Assembly: GCF_030269325.1 (NCBI RefSeq)
Contig: NZ_BSTD01000001.1
Span: 2,496,681 to 2,560,680, forward strand
DNA from: Amycolatopsis sp. NBRC 101858
Lineage (GTDB): Bacteria; Actinomycetota; Actinomycetes; Mycobacteriales; Pseudonocardiaceae
Direction: 5' to 3'
Length of the DNA stretch: 64,000 nt
Part shown: one piece after another, positions 43,701 through 51,605 of the stretch
How the letters are laid out: every line of letters starts with the position of its first letter
How positions within the stretch are numbered: the stretch's first letter is position 1
Notes under the pieces: generated by a model
What the model saw: only the letters and a program-made list of their open reading frames with translations
Databases searched by the model: none
Told to the model about the DNA's origin: nothing
Made by a program: the position numbers and the translations under genes

Positions 43701-43938
43701 GCAGCAGGTCTCGCGGGTGGCGTTGAGCTGGGAATCCGCGTACGGCAAGAGCTACAAGATCCAGACTTCGCCGGATGCGGTGAACTGGACGGACGCGGCG
43801 GTCGTCACGGACGGGAACGGCGGGCAGGACAACGTGTCCTTCACGCCGGCGCAGGCCCGGTTCGTGAAGCTGCAAGGCGTCCAGCGCGGCACGAAGTACG
43901 GGTACTCGCTCTACGAGTTCGAGGTGTACGCGCACTGA
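40720..43938 (+). CDS. Penicillin acylase family enzyme with C-terminal F5/8 type C domain
   Basis: A 1072-residue secreted Ntn-hydrolase precursor. After the signal peptide (MRRGIRALTLTALGALVAGL... AQA) the alpha-chain part contains VPHITGTTRSGTEFGAGYAAAQDRLWLMDVLRH. Processing should occur before Ser401 in KHGMSNALLVSG, which becomes the N-terminal nucleophile of the beta chain; downstream GRGQDYSWSATTSAQD and FNWFYADSKDIAYF are typical. Members hydrolyse amide side chains of penicillins, acyl-homoserine lactones or lipopeptides. The last 130 residues (NLAPGKTVSATSAETG ... ALSWESAYGKSYKIQTS) form a discoidin-like F5/8C sugar- or surface-binding domain. A terminator follows at 43947. Confidence 0.92.
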   Translation: MRRGIRALTLTALGALVAGLTQVAVTAPAAQAAASPDDYCGGQCSDILPPGEQGSATLAEILAHKVLGTRPDHAADQIGKYASLAGGYKTLTTGTINQYFNDSSFGVAADQVASTTKPRSDVTIVRDKALGVPHITGTTRSGTEFGAGYAAAQDRLWLMDVLRHAARGQVTPFAGGAEANRELEQQFFANAPYTEAELQQQIDRVASSGPRGAQGLADAQAYVDGINKYINDSHSGRYFPGEYVLTGHVDAITNAGTIDPFKLTDLVALASLVGAEFGAGGGGEVQNAVAKLAMQEKYGVVQGEKVWQSLRAEDDPEAVKTLHDGQTFPYGKTPANAVGQALPDKGSVTGQQLVFDKTGSAATATPSTVDVPAPAEQEPARGMFDNGVLPGNMLSEKHGMSNALLVSGAKTASGHPVAVFGPQTGYFAPQLLLLQELQGPGISSRGAAFAGLSMYTLLGRGQDYSWSATTSAQDIIDTYALQLCDPSGKAPTKDSNYYTWQGQCIAMDTVEVKNAWKPTVADGTAAGSYTLRSYRTKYGPVQSRATVGGKPVAYAALRSSYFHEVDSLIGFQELNDPGFVKSAADFQKAAADINYTFNWFYADSKDIAYFNSGSNPSRQSNVDPNLPVWGDQGHDWNGWNPAGNVATYTPAAQHPQSINQDYYVSWNNAQADGYAAAGADKSAVHRVDLLDSRVKKLISSGTKVTRVNLTQAMEDAALADLRAERVLPLLLQVLDKTPTTGAAADAEAKLKTWLSNGQQRKETSPGSKAYADADAIRIFDAWWPLLVQAEFKPGMGDDAYNAMTGVLGINESPSGFQNGNGQHTGQPHKGSSFQFGWWGYVSKDIRQVLGQPVAGPLGQTFCGGGNVTTCRQALVDSLTTAAGQAANTVYPGDASCSAGDQWCADTIVHTALGGITQDKISWQNRPTFQQVVEYTAHRGDNIANLAPGKTVSATSAETGFYNSPASNAIDGNASTRWASDWSDDQAITVDLGSVQQVSRVALSWESAYGKSYKIQTSPDAVNWTDAAVVTDGNGGQDNVSFTPAQARFVKLQGVQRGTKYGYSLYEFEVYAH

Positions 43939-43946
43939 AGGAGCCA

Positions 43947-43982
43947 GGCCGGCTCGCCCCTGGACGCGGGGGCGAGCCGGCC
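43947..43982. terminator. Terminator after the acylase gene
   Basis: A 14-bp perfect stem, GGCCGGCTCGCCCC (43947-43960) with its complement (43969-43982), 8-base loop, followed by TCTTCGT. Confidence 0.8.
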
Positions 43983-44029
43983 GTCTTCGTCACAGTGACC
44001 GGGGGATGACCTGCGGTTACCGTGATCGC

Positions 44030-45070
44030 ATGGACGACTGGACGCCCCGCACCAAGGCCATTGCCGCCGGCCGGCCGCACGGCCCCGGCGAGCCGCTGAA
44101 CACCCCGCTCGTCGCCACCAGCACCTACCGGGCCGGGGGCGACTCCGTGTACGCGCGCGGCGACGGGACGCCGACCTGGCACGCGCTCGAAGAAGCCGTC
44201 GGGGCGCTCGAAGGCGGCCACGCGACGGCGTTCGCGTCCGGTGTCGCCACGCTGTCCGCGGTACTGGACCTGCTGCCGGTCGGGTCGCGGGTGGTCGTGC
44301 CGACGTTCAGCTACGCCGTGACGCGCGGGGTGCTCGCCCACGCGCAGAAGCTCGGCAAGCTCGCCGTCACCGAGCTCGAGCCGACCGACACCGCGGCCTG
44401 GGTTGCCGAAGCCGCGACGTCCGACCTCGTCTGGCTCGAGTCGCCGACCAACCCGACCCTCGACGTCATGGACATCGAGACGATCGCCGCCGCCGCGCGC
44501 GGCCGGGTCGTCGTTGACAACACCTTCGCGACGCCGTTGCAGCAGCGGCCCCTCGAACTCGGTGCTGACGTCGTCGTGCACAGCGCGACCAAGCTGATCG
44601 GCGGGCACAGCGACCTGCTGCTGGGCATCACCGTCGCGGCGGACCCCGAGGTGGCGGCCGAGCTGAAGGGCGCGCGGACCCGCGTCGGCTCGACGCCGGG
44701 CGCGCTCGAAGCGTGGCTCGCGCTGCGGGGCCTGCGGACCATGCCGGTCCGGCTGGCCGAGCAGTCCCGCACCGCCGCGCTGCTGGCCGCGCGCCTCGGC
44801 GAGCACCCCGCGGTCCGGCGGGTGCGCTACCCGGGCTTCGGGATGATGGTCTCCTTCGACCTGGCCGATGCCGAGGCCGCCGACCGGTTCTGCGCGTCGA
44901 CCCGGCTGATCGTCCCGGCGACCAGCCTCGGCGGGGTCGAAAGCCTGGTCGAACGGCGGGCGTGGCTCCCCGGCGAGGAGCGCGTGCCGCCGGGGCTGGT
45001 CCGGTTCAGCGTCGGTCTCGAGGATCCTGACGACCTGTGGCGGGACCTGAACACCGCGTTAGCGGAGTAA
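44030..45070 (+). CDS. PLP-dependent trans-sulfuration enzyme (cystathionine gamma-synthase/lyase family)
   Basis: ATG 44030 gives MDDWTPRTKAIAAGRPHGPGEPLNTPLVATSTY. The 346-residue enzyme has the PLP-binding Lys188 in HSATKLIGGHSD, the pyridine-ring contact VWLESPTNPTLDVMDI, VVVDNTFATP, and the phosphate-binding SGVATLS near residue 75. The C-terminal ATSLGGVESLVERRA is conserved in the Cys/Met metabolism family. It is shorter than the usual 380-400 residues because part of the C-terminal region after GEHPAVRRVRYPG is reduced. The reaction (synthase, lyase or methionine gamma-lyase) cannot be fixed from sequence. Confidence 0.88.
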   Translation: MDDWTPRTKAIAAGRPHGPGEPLNTPLVATSTYRAGGDSVYARGDGTPTWHALEEAVGALEGGHATAFASGVATLSAVLDLLPVGSRVVVPTFSYAVTRGVLAHAQKLGKLAVTELEPTDTAAWVAEAATSDLVWLESPTNPTLDVMDIETIAAAARGRVVVDNTFATPLQQRPLELGADVVVHSATKLIGGHSDLLLGITVAADPEVAAELKGARTRVGSTPGALEAWLALRGLRTMPVRLAEQSRTAALLAARLGEHPAVRRVRYPGFGMMVSFDLADAEAADRFCASTRLIVPATSLGGVESLVERRAWLPGEERVPPGLVRFSVGLEDPDDLWRDLNTALAE

Positions 45071-45131
45071 CGCCGGTCGACAAATCGTCGATAGTCGCGG
45101 CATCGCAGGTCAACCGCCGTTGGGAGTCATC

Positions 45132-45935
45132 GTGGGTAGAACGCTGAACCGGGTCGCGGGTGTCGTTTCGGCGGCGGCGCTGGCCACCTTCGTCGCCGCG
45201 CCGGTCGCGCTCGCGGAGGACGAGACCCCGACTTCGACGACGGAGACGACCACGTCGACTTCGGAGACGACGACCTCCAGCAGCCCGACGAGCACGTCCT
45301 CGGAGGCGCCCTCCAGTGCGCCTTCCTCCCCTTCGGGAACCGCATCGAGCAAGGCGAACCAGCCCGAGGTCAAGACCACCGACAAGCGGATCGCGCCCAA
45401 GGCCGCGCCCGAGGTCGAGGGCGACACCCAGGAGGCGCCGCCGGCGGACGACGACTACCAGGACAACACCGGCGCCGGTGCGGTCGGTGTCGGCGGCGAA
45501 GGCAGCCTGACCATCAACTGCGCGGCCGGCGCACCCGGGAACGTGGCGACCCAGTACCTGGACGTCACCGGCGGCCCGGACCAGGACGGGGCCGACGGCC
45601 GGATCTGGCACTACTCCGTGCGCGTCACCCAGCTGCCGCCGGGCACGACCACCGGCAAGTTCAGCTGGACCTGCGTCGGCGTCGACGGCGAGGGTGTCGT
45701 CACCTTCGAGCAGGCGCCGCCGCCGGAGACCAGCACCACGAACCCGTCGACGACCACCAGCGCGCCGACCACCACCAGCAGCAGCGCGCCGTCGAGCACC
45801 AGCGCGTCGAGCACCGCGCCCGTCACCACGGCGACCTCGACCTCGGCCGCTTCCGGCAACTCCGCACCGAAGGCCCAGGTCAAGGTCACGCCCAAGGGCG
45901 GGATCGAGACGGGCTTCGGCGGCACGGCCCGGTGA
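45132..45935 (+). CDS. Secreted Ser/Thr/Pro-rich protein with PKGGIETG tail, probable sortase-F partner
   Basis: GTG 45132 lies after GGGAG. The 267-residue product has a signal peptide (MGRTLNRVAGVVSAAALATFVAAPVALA), a Thr/Ser/Glu-rich region, a small central domain with two Cys (LTINCAAGAPGN ... KFSWTCVGVDGEG), a second Thr/Ser-rich stretch, and the C-terminus VKVTPKGGIETGFGGTAR. The IETG near the end looks like an LPXTG-type signal, but no membrane helix follows. Its stop overlaps the class F sortase start, so the sortase probably acts on this protein. It may be a wall-spanning stalk. Confidence 0.7.
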   Translation: MGRTLNRVAGVVSAAALATFVAAPVALAEDETPTSTTETTTSTSETTTSSSPTSTSSEAPSSAPSSPSGTASSKANQPEVKTTDKRIAPKAAPEVEGDTQEAPPADDDYQDNTGAGAVGVGGEGSLTINCAAGAPGNVATQYLDVTGGPDQDGADGRIWHYSVRVTQLPPGTTTGKFSWTCVGVDGEGVVTFEQAPPPETSTTNPSTTTSAPTTTSSSAPSSTSASSTAPVTTATSTSAASGNSAPKAQVKVTPKGGIETGFGGTAR

Positions 45936-46513
45936 CCGTCCGCCGGGCGGCCGTCGCGGTCGCCCTCGCGCTGACGCTGGCCGGCTGCGGTTCCGCTGCG
46001 ACGGAACCGCCCAAGGCGGCAGCGCCGGTGCCGTCGTCGGTTCCGGTGACCGCGCCGTTCAAAGGCCTGCGGCCGACGTCGGTGCAGATCCCCAAGATCG
46101 GCGCCGACTCCAGCCTCATCTCGGTGGGCCTCAAGACCGACGGCTCGATTTCCGTGCCGTCGGTGCACAAGCCGATGCAGGCCGCCTGGTACCAGCTTTC
46201 GCCCGTGCCCGGCGACGTCGGCCCGGCGGTCGTGCTCGGGCACGTCGACGGCGACAAGATGCCCGGCATCTTCTACAAGCTCAAGGACCTCGTGCCCGGC
46301 GACGAAGTCGACATCGACCGCAGCGACGGCAAGAAGCTGAAGTTCGTCGTCGACCGCGTCACGCAGGTCCCGAAGGACACGTTCCCGAAGGAGGCCGTGT
46401 TCGGCAACAGCGACAAGCCCGAACTGCGCCTGATCACCTGCGGTGGCGTCTTCGACCACGCCGCGCACAGCTACAAGGACAACATCGTCGTCTACGCGAA
46501 CCTCGCGGCCTAG
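45932..46513 (+). CDS. Class F sortase with lipoprotein-type signal
   Basis: A 193-residue sortase from GTG 45932, overlapping the upstream stop by four bases. The N-terminus MTVRRAAVAVALALTLAGCG ends in a lipobox (LAGC), so the enzyme would be lipid-anchored rather than held by a membrane helix. The sortase domain has His104 in VLGHVDG, Cys170 in LRLITCGG, and shows SVQIPKIGADSSLISVGLKTDGSISVP, typical of class F. Class F sortases of Actinobacteria are poorly understood. The coupled Thr-rich protein is the obvious substrate candidate. Confidence 0.88.
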   Translation: MTVRRAAVAVALALTLAGCGSAATEPPKAAAPVPSSVPVTAPFKGLRPTSVQIPKIGADSSLISVGLKTDGSISVPSVHKPMQAAWYQLSPVPGDVGPAVVLGHVDGDKMPGIFYKLKDLVPGDEVDIDRSDGKKLKFVVDRVTQVPKDTFPKEAVFGNSDKPELRLITCGGVFDHAAHSYKDNIVVYANLAA

Positions 46514-47544
46514 ACACCGCCCGGGTACGGGAACTCCGGCCGCACCGTCGAACCGGGACAGACCCAGCGGCGCATCCCGGCGTCGCAGACCGCGTAACCC
46601 CAGTTGACCAGCCTGTCCTGCACCTGCTCGGACGTCCTGGTCAGCCGTGTCTTCGTCTCGGCCAGCTCGCGGGTCCGCTCGATCGGCGCCGGCAGCGCGT
46701 CCGGCAGCTCGAAGTGCGTGATGTCGCTGTAGGTCGCCCAGTACGTGCCGGCGAACTGCTTGTCCTGGTAGGACTTCAGCAGCGAGCCGGTGCGCAGTTC
46801 GCGGACCTGGTTGTCCATCACGGTCAGCACGCGGAACAACTGCATCGGCCAGTTGTGCTTCGGCCGTTCCTCGTGCTTCATCTTCTTGCCCGCGTCGCTG
46901 ACCAGGACGGTCGCGCGCTGGTTCTCGATCGGGTCGAGGCCGAGGTTGTCGTACACACCCGCGTCGCTGAGCACGATCTTGCGGTCCGGCTGGTGCGGAT
47001 CCGGGATCACGACCGGCGAGAGCAGCGGCGGGAAGGCCGACGACGCGGCCACCGCGGTCGCCAGCGGCACCTGCCCGTGCGGGCCGGGCTGGCGGAAGAA
47101 CCACCACAGCGAGCCGTCCTGCAGGCTGGTCGCGGTGAACACGAAGTTCGGCCCGGCCGGGTCGAGGTCCGCGAGGCGGCAGTCGCCGAAGAGGTGCTTC
47201 GCGTAGCGGCGGGCCAGCTCCTCGCCGGCACTGCGCCACGGCATCACCATGGCCTTCAGCGTCACCGGGACGTCGAGGTTGGTGCGGGCCAGTTTCCGCA
47301 GCGGCTGCACGACTTCCTTGCCGAAGTTCTCCGCGACGCCGTCTTCGCCGAACCACAGCTTGTGCCACGCGTGCGCCAGGACGCCGGCGGCGATCGAACC
47401 ACCGGAGACGCTCGAGACAGTGGTCAGCTTCGGCAGCCAGCCGAGTTCGTTGAGCCGCCAGAGCGCGCCGGCGTGGAAGAGCATCGCGCGGTAACCGCCC
47501 CCGGACAGCGCGAGCCCGACGCCGTCCCGTTTCGCCGTGTCCAT
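46510..47544 (-). CDS. Patatin-like phospholipase
   Basis: A 344-residue patatin-family lipid acyl hydrolase. The oxyanion motif is GLALSGGGYRAMLFH, the nucleophilic Ser is in VSSVSGGSIAAG, and the catalytic Asp in LSDAGVYDNLG (DG/A-G motif, here DAG). A C-terminal Cys-containing stretch (YAVCDAGMRRWVCPG) may form a disulphide. No signal peptide is evident, so it is probably cytoplasmic or membrane-associated. It hydrolyses phospholipids or lipid esters; substrate unknown. It converges with the sortase gene, overlapping by four bases, and lies downstream of the GntR gene by 10 bp. Confidence 0.9.
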   Translation of the reverse strand: MDTAKRDGVGLALSGGGYRAMLFHAGALWRLNELGWLPKLTTVSSVSGGSIAAGVLAHAWHKLWFGEDGVAENFGKEVVQPLRKLARTNLDVPVTLKAMVMPWRSAGEELARRYAKHLFGDCRLADLDPAGPNFVFTATSLQDGSLWWFFRQPGPHGQVPLATAVAASSAFPPLLSPVVIPDPHQPDRKIVLSDAGVYDNLGLDPIENQRATVLVSDAGKKMKHEERPKHNWPMQLFRVLTVMDNQVRELRTGSLLKSYQDKQFAGTYWATYSDITHFELPDALPAPIERTRELAETKTRLTRTSEQVQDRLVNWGYAVCDAGMRRWVCPGSTVRPEFPYPGGV

Positions 47545-47554
47545 CCCGCGCAGT

Positions 47555-48301
47555 CTAGGACCGCAGCAAGGGCGCGAGCAGTGGCCGTTGCGCGGCGGGC
47601 ACGTATTCGGCGTAGTTGTCGTACAACGCCTGTTTGGCGAGGTGCGCCGCGCCGGCGCCGTCGGCCGAGCGGATCGCGTCGAGCACTTCGGCGTGGTGGG
47701 AAAGCCACGCGCGCATCAGCGACGTCCGGTTGCTGGCGTGTTCGAGCTTGTCTTCGATCAGCTCCAGGACAACCCCGCGCACGACTTCTTCGCTGACCAC
47801 CAGCAGGGGATTGCGCGAGATGCGGGCGATGACTTCGTGGAAGGCGACGTCGGCGCGGCTGAACTCCGCATAGCCGTGCGAGACGCCTTCGCGCATCGCC
47901 TCCAACGCCGTGTCGAGGCCGGTCAGGTCGTCTTCGGTGCGCAGCTCGGCGGCGAGCAGGTGGGCCGAGCCGTCGAGGATCATCCGGAACTGCAGCAGTT
48001 CGGCGAGTCCGACGTGGTCGGCGCGCGCGAGCCGGTGCATCGAGCGGTGCAACGCGGCGGGCGACGCGGCCAGCACCTCGGGTCCGCGCGGGTCGCCGGG
48101 CCGCGAGCGGATCATTTCGGCAGCCTGGAGCACTCGCAGAGCTTCGCGGATCGTCGAGCGGCCGACGCCGAACTGGATCATCAGCTCGCGTTCGCTCGGC
48201 AGGCGTTCCCCCGGCTTGAGCGCGCCGCTGACCACGGCCTGCTCGATCTGCTCGACGACCCGCTCGTACGCGCGGACCGGAGCCACCGGTTCGAACCGCA
48301 T
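47555..48301 (-). CDS. GntR/FadR-family transcriptional regulator
   Basis: A 248-residue regulator. The N-terminal winged helix reads GALKPGERLPSERELMIQFGVGRSTIREALRVLQAAEMI, and the C-terminal FCD effector domain has a helical metal/ligand site (DVAFHEVIARISRNPLL ... HHAEVLDAI). FadR-subfamily regulators bind palindromes near TGGTnnnACCA; such a site, ACTGGTCAGACCAGT, lies 33 bp upstream of its start and within the promoter region of the divergent importer operon. It most likely represses that operon and itself until an organic acid or related inducer binds. Confidence 0.93.
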   Translation of the reverse strand: MRFEPVAPVRAYERVVEQIEQAVVSGALKPGERLPSERELMIQFGVGRSTIREALRVLQAAEMIRSRPGDPRGPEVLAASPAALHRSMHRLARADHVGLAELLQFRMILDGSAHLLAAELRTEDDLTGLDTALEAMREGVSHGYAEFSRADVAFHEVIARISRNPLLVVSEEVVRGVVLELIEDKLEHASNRTSLMRAWLSHHAEVLDAIRSADGAGAAHLAKQALYDNYAEYVPAAQRPLLAPLLRS

Positions 48302-48333
48302 CCCTTGACCTCGACGTCCGTCGCGTGCAGGCT

Positions 48334-48348
48334 ACTGGTCAGACCAGT
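48334..48348. promoter_or_regulatory. FadR-type operator between regulator and importer operon
   Basis: ACTGGTCAGACCAGT is an inverted repeat (perfect arms around the centre) that matches the FadR-subfamily pattern CTGGTCnGACCAG. TTGACC at 48305-48310, 17 bp before CAGGCT at 48328-48333, could be the importer promoter, placing the operator over the transcription start. Confidence 0.75.
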
Positions 48349-48367
48349 GTACCGACCTGGAGGCCAG

Positions 48368-49858
48368 ATGAAAGCCCGGATTCCCCTGCTGGCAGCGGTG
48401 CTGCTGCTCGTGGTGTCCGGCTGCTCGGCCGGCTCGTCGGCGAGCGTTTCCGCTGGTCCGGACACGCTTTCCGTCGGCTTCACGGCGGAGCCGGCGAACT
48501 TCGACTTCACCAAGACCGACGGCGCCGCGATCCCGCAGGCGCTGCTCTACAACGTCTACGAAGGCCTGGTGAAGCTCGACTCGCAGGGTCGCGTGGTCCC
48601 GCTGCTCGCGAAGTCGTGGACGATCAGCCCGGACCGGCGCACCTACGACTTCCAGCTCCAGCCGGGCGTGAAGTTCAGCAACGGCGCGCCGTTCACCGCC
48701 GAGGACGTCAAGTTCTCGCTGCTGCGCGTGAAGACCGACTGGACGATCTCGATCAAGTCCACGATGGACGTCGTCGACCACGTCGACGTCGTCGCGCCGG
48801 ACCACGCGCGGGTCGTGCTCTCGAAGCCGTCGAACGGCTGGCTGTTCAGCCTCACCAGCCGGCTTGGCGCGATGTTCAGCCCGACCGGCGTCGCCGACCT
48901 GGCGAACAAGCCGATCGGCACCGGGCCGTACGTCGTGGCGGCCCGCAAGCGCGGCGACTCCGTGGTGCTCAAGGCGAACCCCGGGTACTGGGGCCGGGAG
49001 CCGGCGTACAAAACGGTGGTCCTCAAGTACATCAAGGACCCGACGGCGCTGAACAACGCGCTCTACAGCAACGGCATCGACGTCATTTCGGCCATCACCG
49101 CGCCCGACTCGATCCCGCAATTCCAAGCCGACGACCGGTTCCAGGTCGTCCAGGGCACGTCGAACAGCGAGGTCACGCTGGCGATGAACAACGCGCGGGC
49201 GCCGCTCAACGACGTCCGGGTGCGTCAGGCGCTGACGTACGCGATCGACCGGAAGGCGTTGCTGGACACGGCGTGGGCGGGCCGCGGCACGCTGATCGGC
49301 AGCATGGTCCCGCCGACCGACCCCTGGTACGAGGACCTGGCGAACGTCTACCCGTTCGACCCCGCGAAGGCGAAGGCGCTGCTGACCGAGGCGGGTGCGG
49401 CGAACCTGAACCTGCGGATGCGGATCCCGAACCTGCCGTACGCGGTGTCGGCCGCGCAGGTCGTCCAGTCGCAGCTGGCCGACGTCGGCGTGCGGACGAC
49501 GATCGAGCCGCTCGACTTCCCGGCGGTGTGGTTGAAGCAGGTGTTCACCGACCACGACTACGACCTGTCGATCATCCAGCACGTCGAGGCCCGTGACATC
49601 ACGACGTTCGGGAAGCCGAAGTACTACTGGGGTTACGACAGCAAGCGCGTCCAGCAGCTGCTCGCCGAAGCCGACAGCGGGACGCCGGAGCAGCAGGTCG
49701 CGGACATGAAGCAGGTGGCGCGGCAGCTGAACACCGACGCCGCCGCCGACTGGCTGTTCCTGTTCCCCAACGTCATCGTCGCGAAGGCGAAGGTCGGCGG
49801 GTTCGTGCAGAACCAAGTCAGCGAGTCGTTCGACCTCACCGGATTGGCCCCGCGATGA
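48368..49858 (+). CDS. ABC importer substrate-binding lipoprotein (SBP_bac_5, dipeptide type)
   Basis: A 496-residue extracytoplasmic binding protein. The lipoprotein signal MKARIPLLAAVLLLVVSGCS ends in the lipobox SGC. It has the family 5 features EPANFDFTKTDGAAIPQALLYNVYEGLVK near the N-terminus, LNPEK-like PANPGYWGREPAYKTVVLKYI, and RVRQALTYAIDRKAL. These proteins bind peptides, nickel, opines or oligosaccharides. It is first in an operon with two permeases, two ATPases and three catabolic enzymes. Confidence 0.94.
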   Translation: MKARIPLLAAVLLLVVSGCSAGSSASVSAGPDTLSVGFTAEPANFDFTKTDGAAIPQALLYNVYEGLVKLDSQGRVVPLLAKSWTISPDRRTYDFQLQPGVKFSNGAPFTAEDVKFSLLRVKTDWTISIKSTMDVVDHVDVVAPDHARVVLSKPSNGWLFSLTSRLGAMFSPTGVADLANKPIGTGPYVVAARKRGDSVVLKANPGYWGREPAYKTVVLKYIKDPTALNNALYSNGIDVISAITAPDSIPQFQADDRFQVVQGTSNSEVTLAMNNARAPLNDVRVRQALTYAIDRKALLDTAWAGRGTLIGSMVPPTDPWYEDLANVYPFDPAKAKALLTEAGAANLNLRMRIPNLPYAVSAAQVVQSQLADVGVRTTIEPLDFPAVWLKQVFTDHDYDLSIIQHVEARDITTFGKPKYYWGYDSKRVQQLLAEADSGTPEQQVADMKQVARQLNTDAAADWLFLFPNVIVAKAKVGGFVQNQVSESFDLTGLAPR

Positions 49859-50799
49859 CCGCCAAGGTGCTGCGTCGGGTGGCGATCTTCGTGGTCAGCG
49901 TGCTGGTCGCGTCGATCGTGGTGTTCCTGTTCATGGCCGTGCTGCCGGGTGATCCCGCGCAGGTCGCGCTCGGCGTCAACGCGACGCCGGAGCTGCTGGC
50001 CAAGACCCGCGCCGAGTTCGGCATCGACCGGCCGCTGGTCACGCAGTACTTCGACTGGATCGGCGGCGTGCTGCACGGCGACTTCGGCCGCTCGTACGTC
50101 ACGCGCGACACCATCGGCCCGCAGTTGCTCGACCGCCTCGGCGTCACGCTCTGGCTGGTCGGCGCCGGGATGCTGGTGGCGCTGGTGATCGCGATCCCCG
50201 CGGGCACGTTCGCCGCGGTGAAGCATCGGAAGGCGGCCGGCGCGGGCGTTTCCGGGCTGTCGCAGATCGGCGTCGCGATCCCCGCGTTCCTCGCCGGGAT
50301 CATCCTGGTGCAGATCTTCGCCGTGCAGCTGCGCTGGCTGCCTTCCGGTGGCTGGACTCCGCCGGACCAGGACTTCGGCGAGTTCTTCCGCGGCCTGATC
50401 CTCCCCGCGTTGTCTCTTGGCTTGGTGCAGGGCGCGGTGCTCACGCGCTATGTGCGCTCGGCCGTGCTGGACACGCTCGGCCAGGACTACCTGCGCACCG
50501 CGCGGTCGAAGGGCCTGCGGCCCGGGCAGGCGCTGGTGCGGCACGGCTTGCGCAACGCGTCGGTCCCGGTGGTCACCGTGCTCGGCCTGCAACTGGCGAC
50601 GCTGCTGATCGGCGCGGTCGTCGTCGAGCGCGTGTTCGTGCTTCCCGGACTGGGTTCGATGCTGCTGGACGCCGTCGCGTCCCGCGATCTGCTGACCGTG
50701 CAGGGGATCGTGCTCGTGCTGGTGGTCGGCGTGCTGCTGGTCAACTTCGTCGTCGACGTCCTCTACACCGTGCTCGACCCGCGATTGCGAGGTTCGTGA
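49855..50799 (+). CDS. ABC importer permease (DppB type)
   Basis: A 314-residue inner-membrane permease with six membrane helices. It starts MTAKVLRRVAIFVVSVLVASIVVFLFMAVLPGDPA and has the EAA-loop region YLRTARSKGLRPGQALVRHGLRNASVPVVTVLG. Conserved PGDPA and FGIDRPLVTQYFDWI mark the DppB/OppB group. It overlaps the SBP stop by four bases and pairs with the DppC-type permease downstream. Confidence 0.95.
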   Translation: MTAKVLRRVAIFVVSVLVASIVVFLFMAVLPGDPAQVALGVNATPELLAKTRAEFGIDRPLVTQYFDWIGGVLHGDFGRSYVTRDTIGPQLLDRLGVTLWLVGAGMLVALVIAIPAGTFAAVKHRKAAGAGVSGLSQIGVAIPAFLAGIILVQIFAVQLRWLPSGGWTPPDQDFGEFFRGLILPALSLGLVQGAVLTRYVRSAVLDTLGQDYLRTARSKGLRPGQALVRHGLRNASVPVVTVLGLQLATLLIGAVVVERVFVLPGLGSMLLDAVASRDLLTVQGIVLVLVVGVLLVNFVVDVLYTVLDPRLRGS

Positions 50800-51605
50800 T
50801 GCGCAATCTCGTGATCGGCGGGGTGCTCGTCGGCCTGGTCGTGCTGGCCGCGCTGCTGTCGTTCGTGTGGACGCCGTTCGACCCGGTGAAGGTCGACGCC
50901 GCCCACCGGCTGCTCGGCTTCGGCGGGTCGAACCTCTTCGGCACCGACAAGTTCGGCCGGGACGTGCTCAGCCAGATCATGGTCGGCGCGCGGACCACGT
51001 TGTACGTCGGTGTGGTCGCGGTCGGCATCGCCGCGGTGATCGGCACGCCGCTGGGGATCCTCGCCGGGATGTCGCCGCGGTGGCTCGGCGAGTTCGTCAT
51101 GCGCGTCAACGACCTCGTGCTCGCGTTCCCCGCACTGCTGCTGGCGATCATGTTCGGCGCGGTGTTCGGCGCGGACACGCTGACCGCGATGGTCGCGATC
51201 GGCATCGCGACGATCCCGTCGTTCGCGCGGATCGCCCGGTCCGGGACGCTGCAGGTGATGAGCACGGAGTTCGTGCTCGCCGCGCGGGCCGGCGGCCGGT
51301 CGCGGCTGACCATCGCCGTGCGGCACGTGCTGCCGAACATCTCGGGACTGCTGATCGTGCAGGCCTCGGTGTCGTTCGCGATCGCCGTGCTCGCCGAAGC
51401 GGCGCTGTCGTTCCTCGGGTTCGGCACGCGGCCGCCGACGCCGTCGTGGGGCCGGATGCTGCAGGAATCCCAGGAACTGCTGACCGTGCAGCCGCGGCTG
51501 GCGCTCGTGCCGGGCATCGCGATCGCGGTGGCCGTGCTGGGCTTCAACCTCCTCGGCGACGGCCTGCGCGACCGCCTCGACCCCCGATTGGCGGCGAAGG
51601 TATGA
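50796..51605 (+). CDS. ABC importer permease (DppC type)
   Basis: A 269-residue permease with the DppC/OppC features LFGTDKFGRDVLSQIMVGARTTLYVG and EFVLAARAGGRSRLTIAVRHVLPNI (EAA loop), then FLGFGTRPPTPSWGRML. It should form the channel together with the DppB-type subunit. GTG 50796 overlaps the previous stop; ATG 50799 is an equally good start. It lacks the N-terminal cytoplasmic extension of longer DppC proteins. Confidence 0.95.
   Translation: MMRNLVIGGVLVGLVVLAALLSFVWTPFDPVKVDAAHRLLGFGGSNLFGTDKFGRDVLSQIMVGARTTLYVGVVAVGIAAVIGTPLGILAGMSPRWLGEFVMRVNDLVLAFPALLLAIMFGAVFGADTLTAMVAIGIATIPSFARIARSGTLQVMSTEFVLAARAGGRSRLTIAVRHVLPNISGLLIVQASVSFAIAVLAEAALSFLGFGTRPPTPSWGRMLQESQELLTVQPRLALVPGIAIAVAVLGFNLLGDGLRDRLDPRLAAKV

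Noticed and set aside
40498..43935. A 1145-codon minus-strand open frame
   Set aside because: Exact antisense shadow of the acylase gene; composition is repetitive Arg/Val/Leu with no recognisable family.
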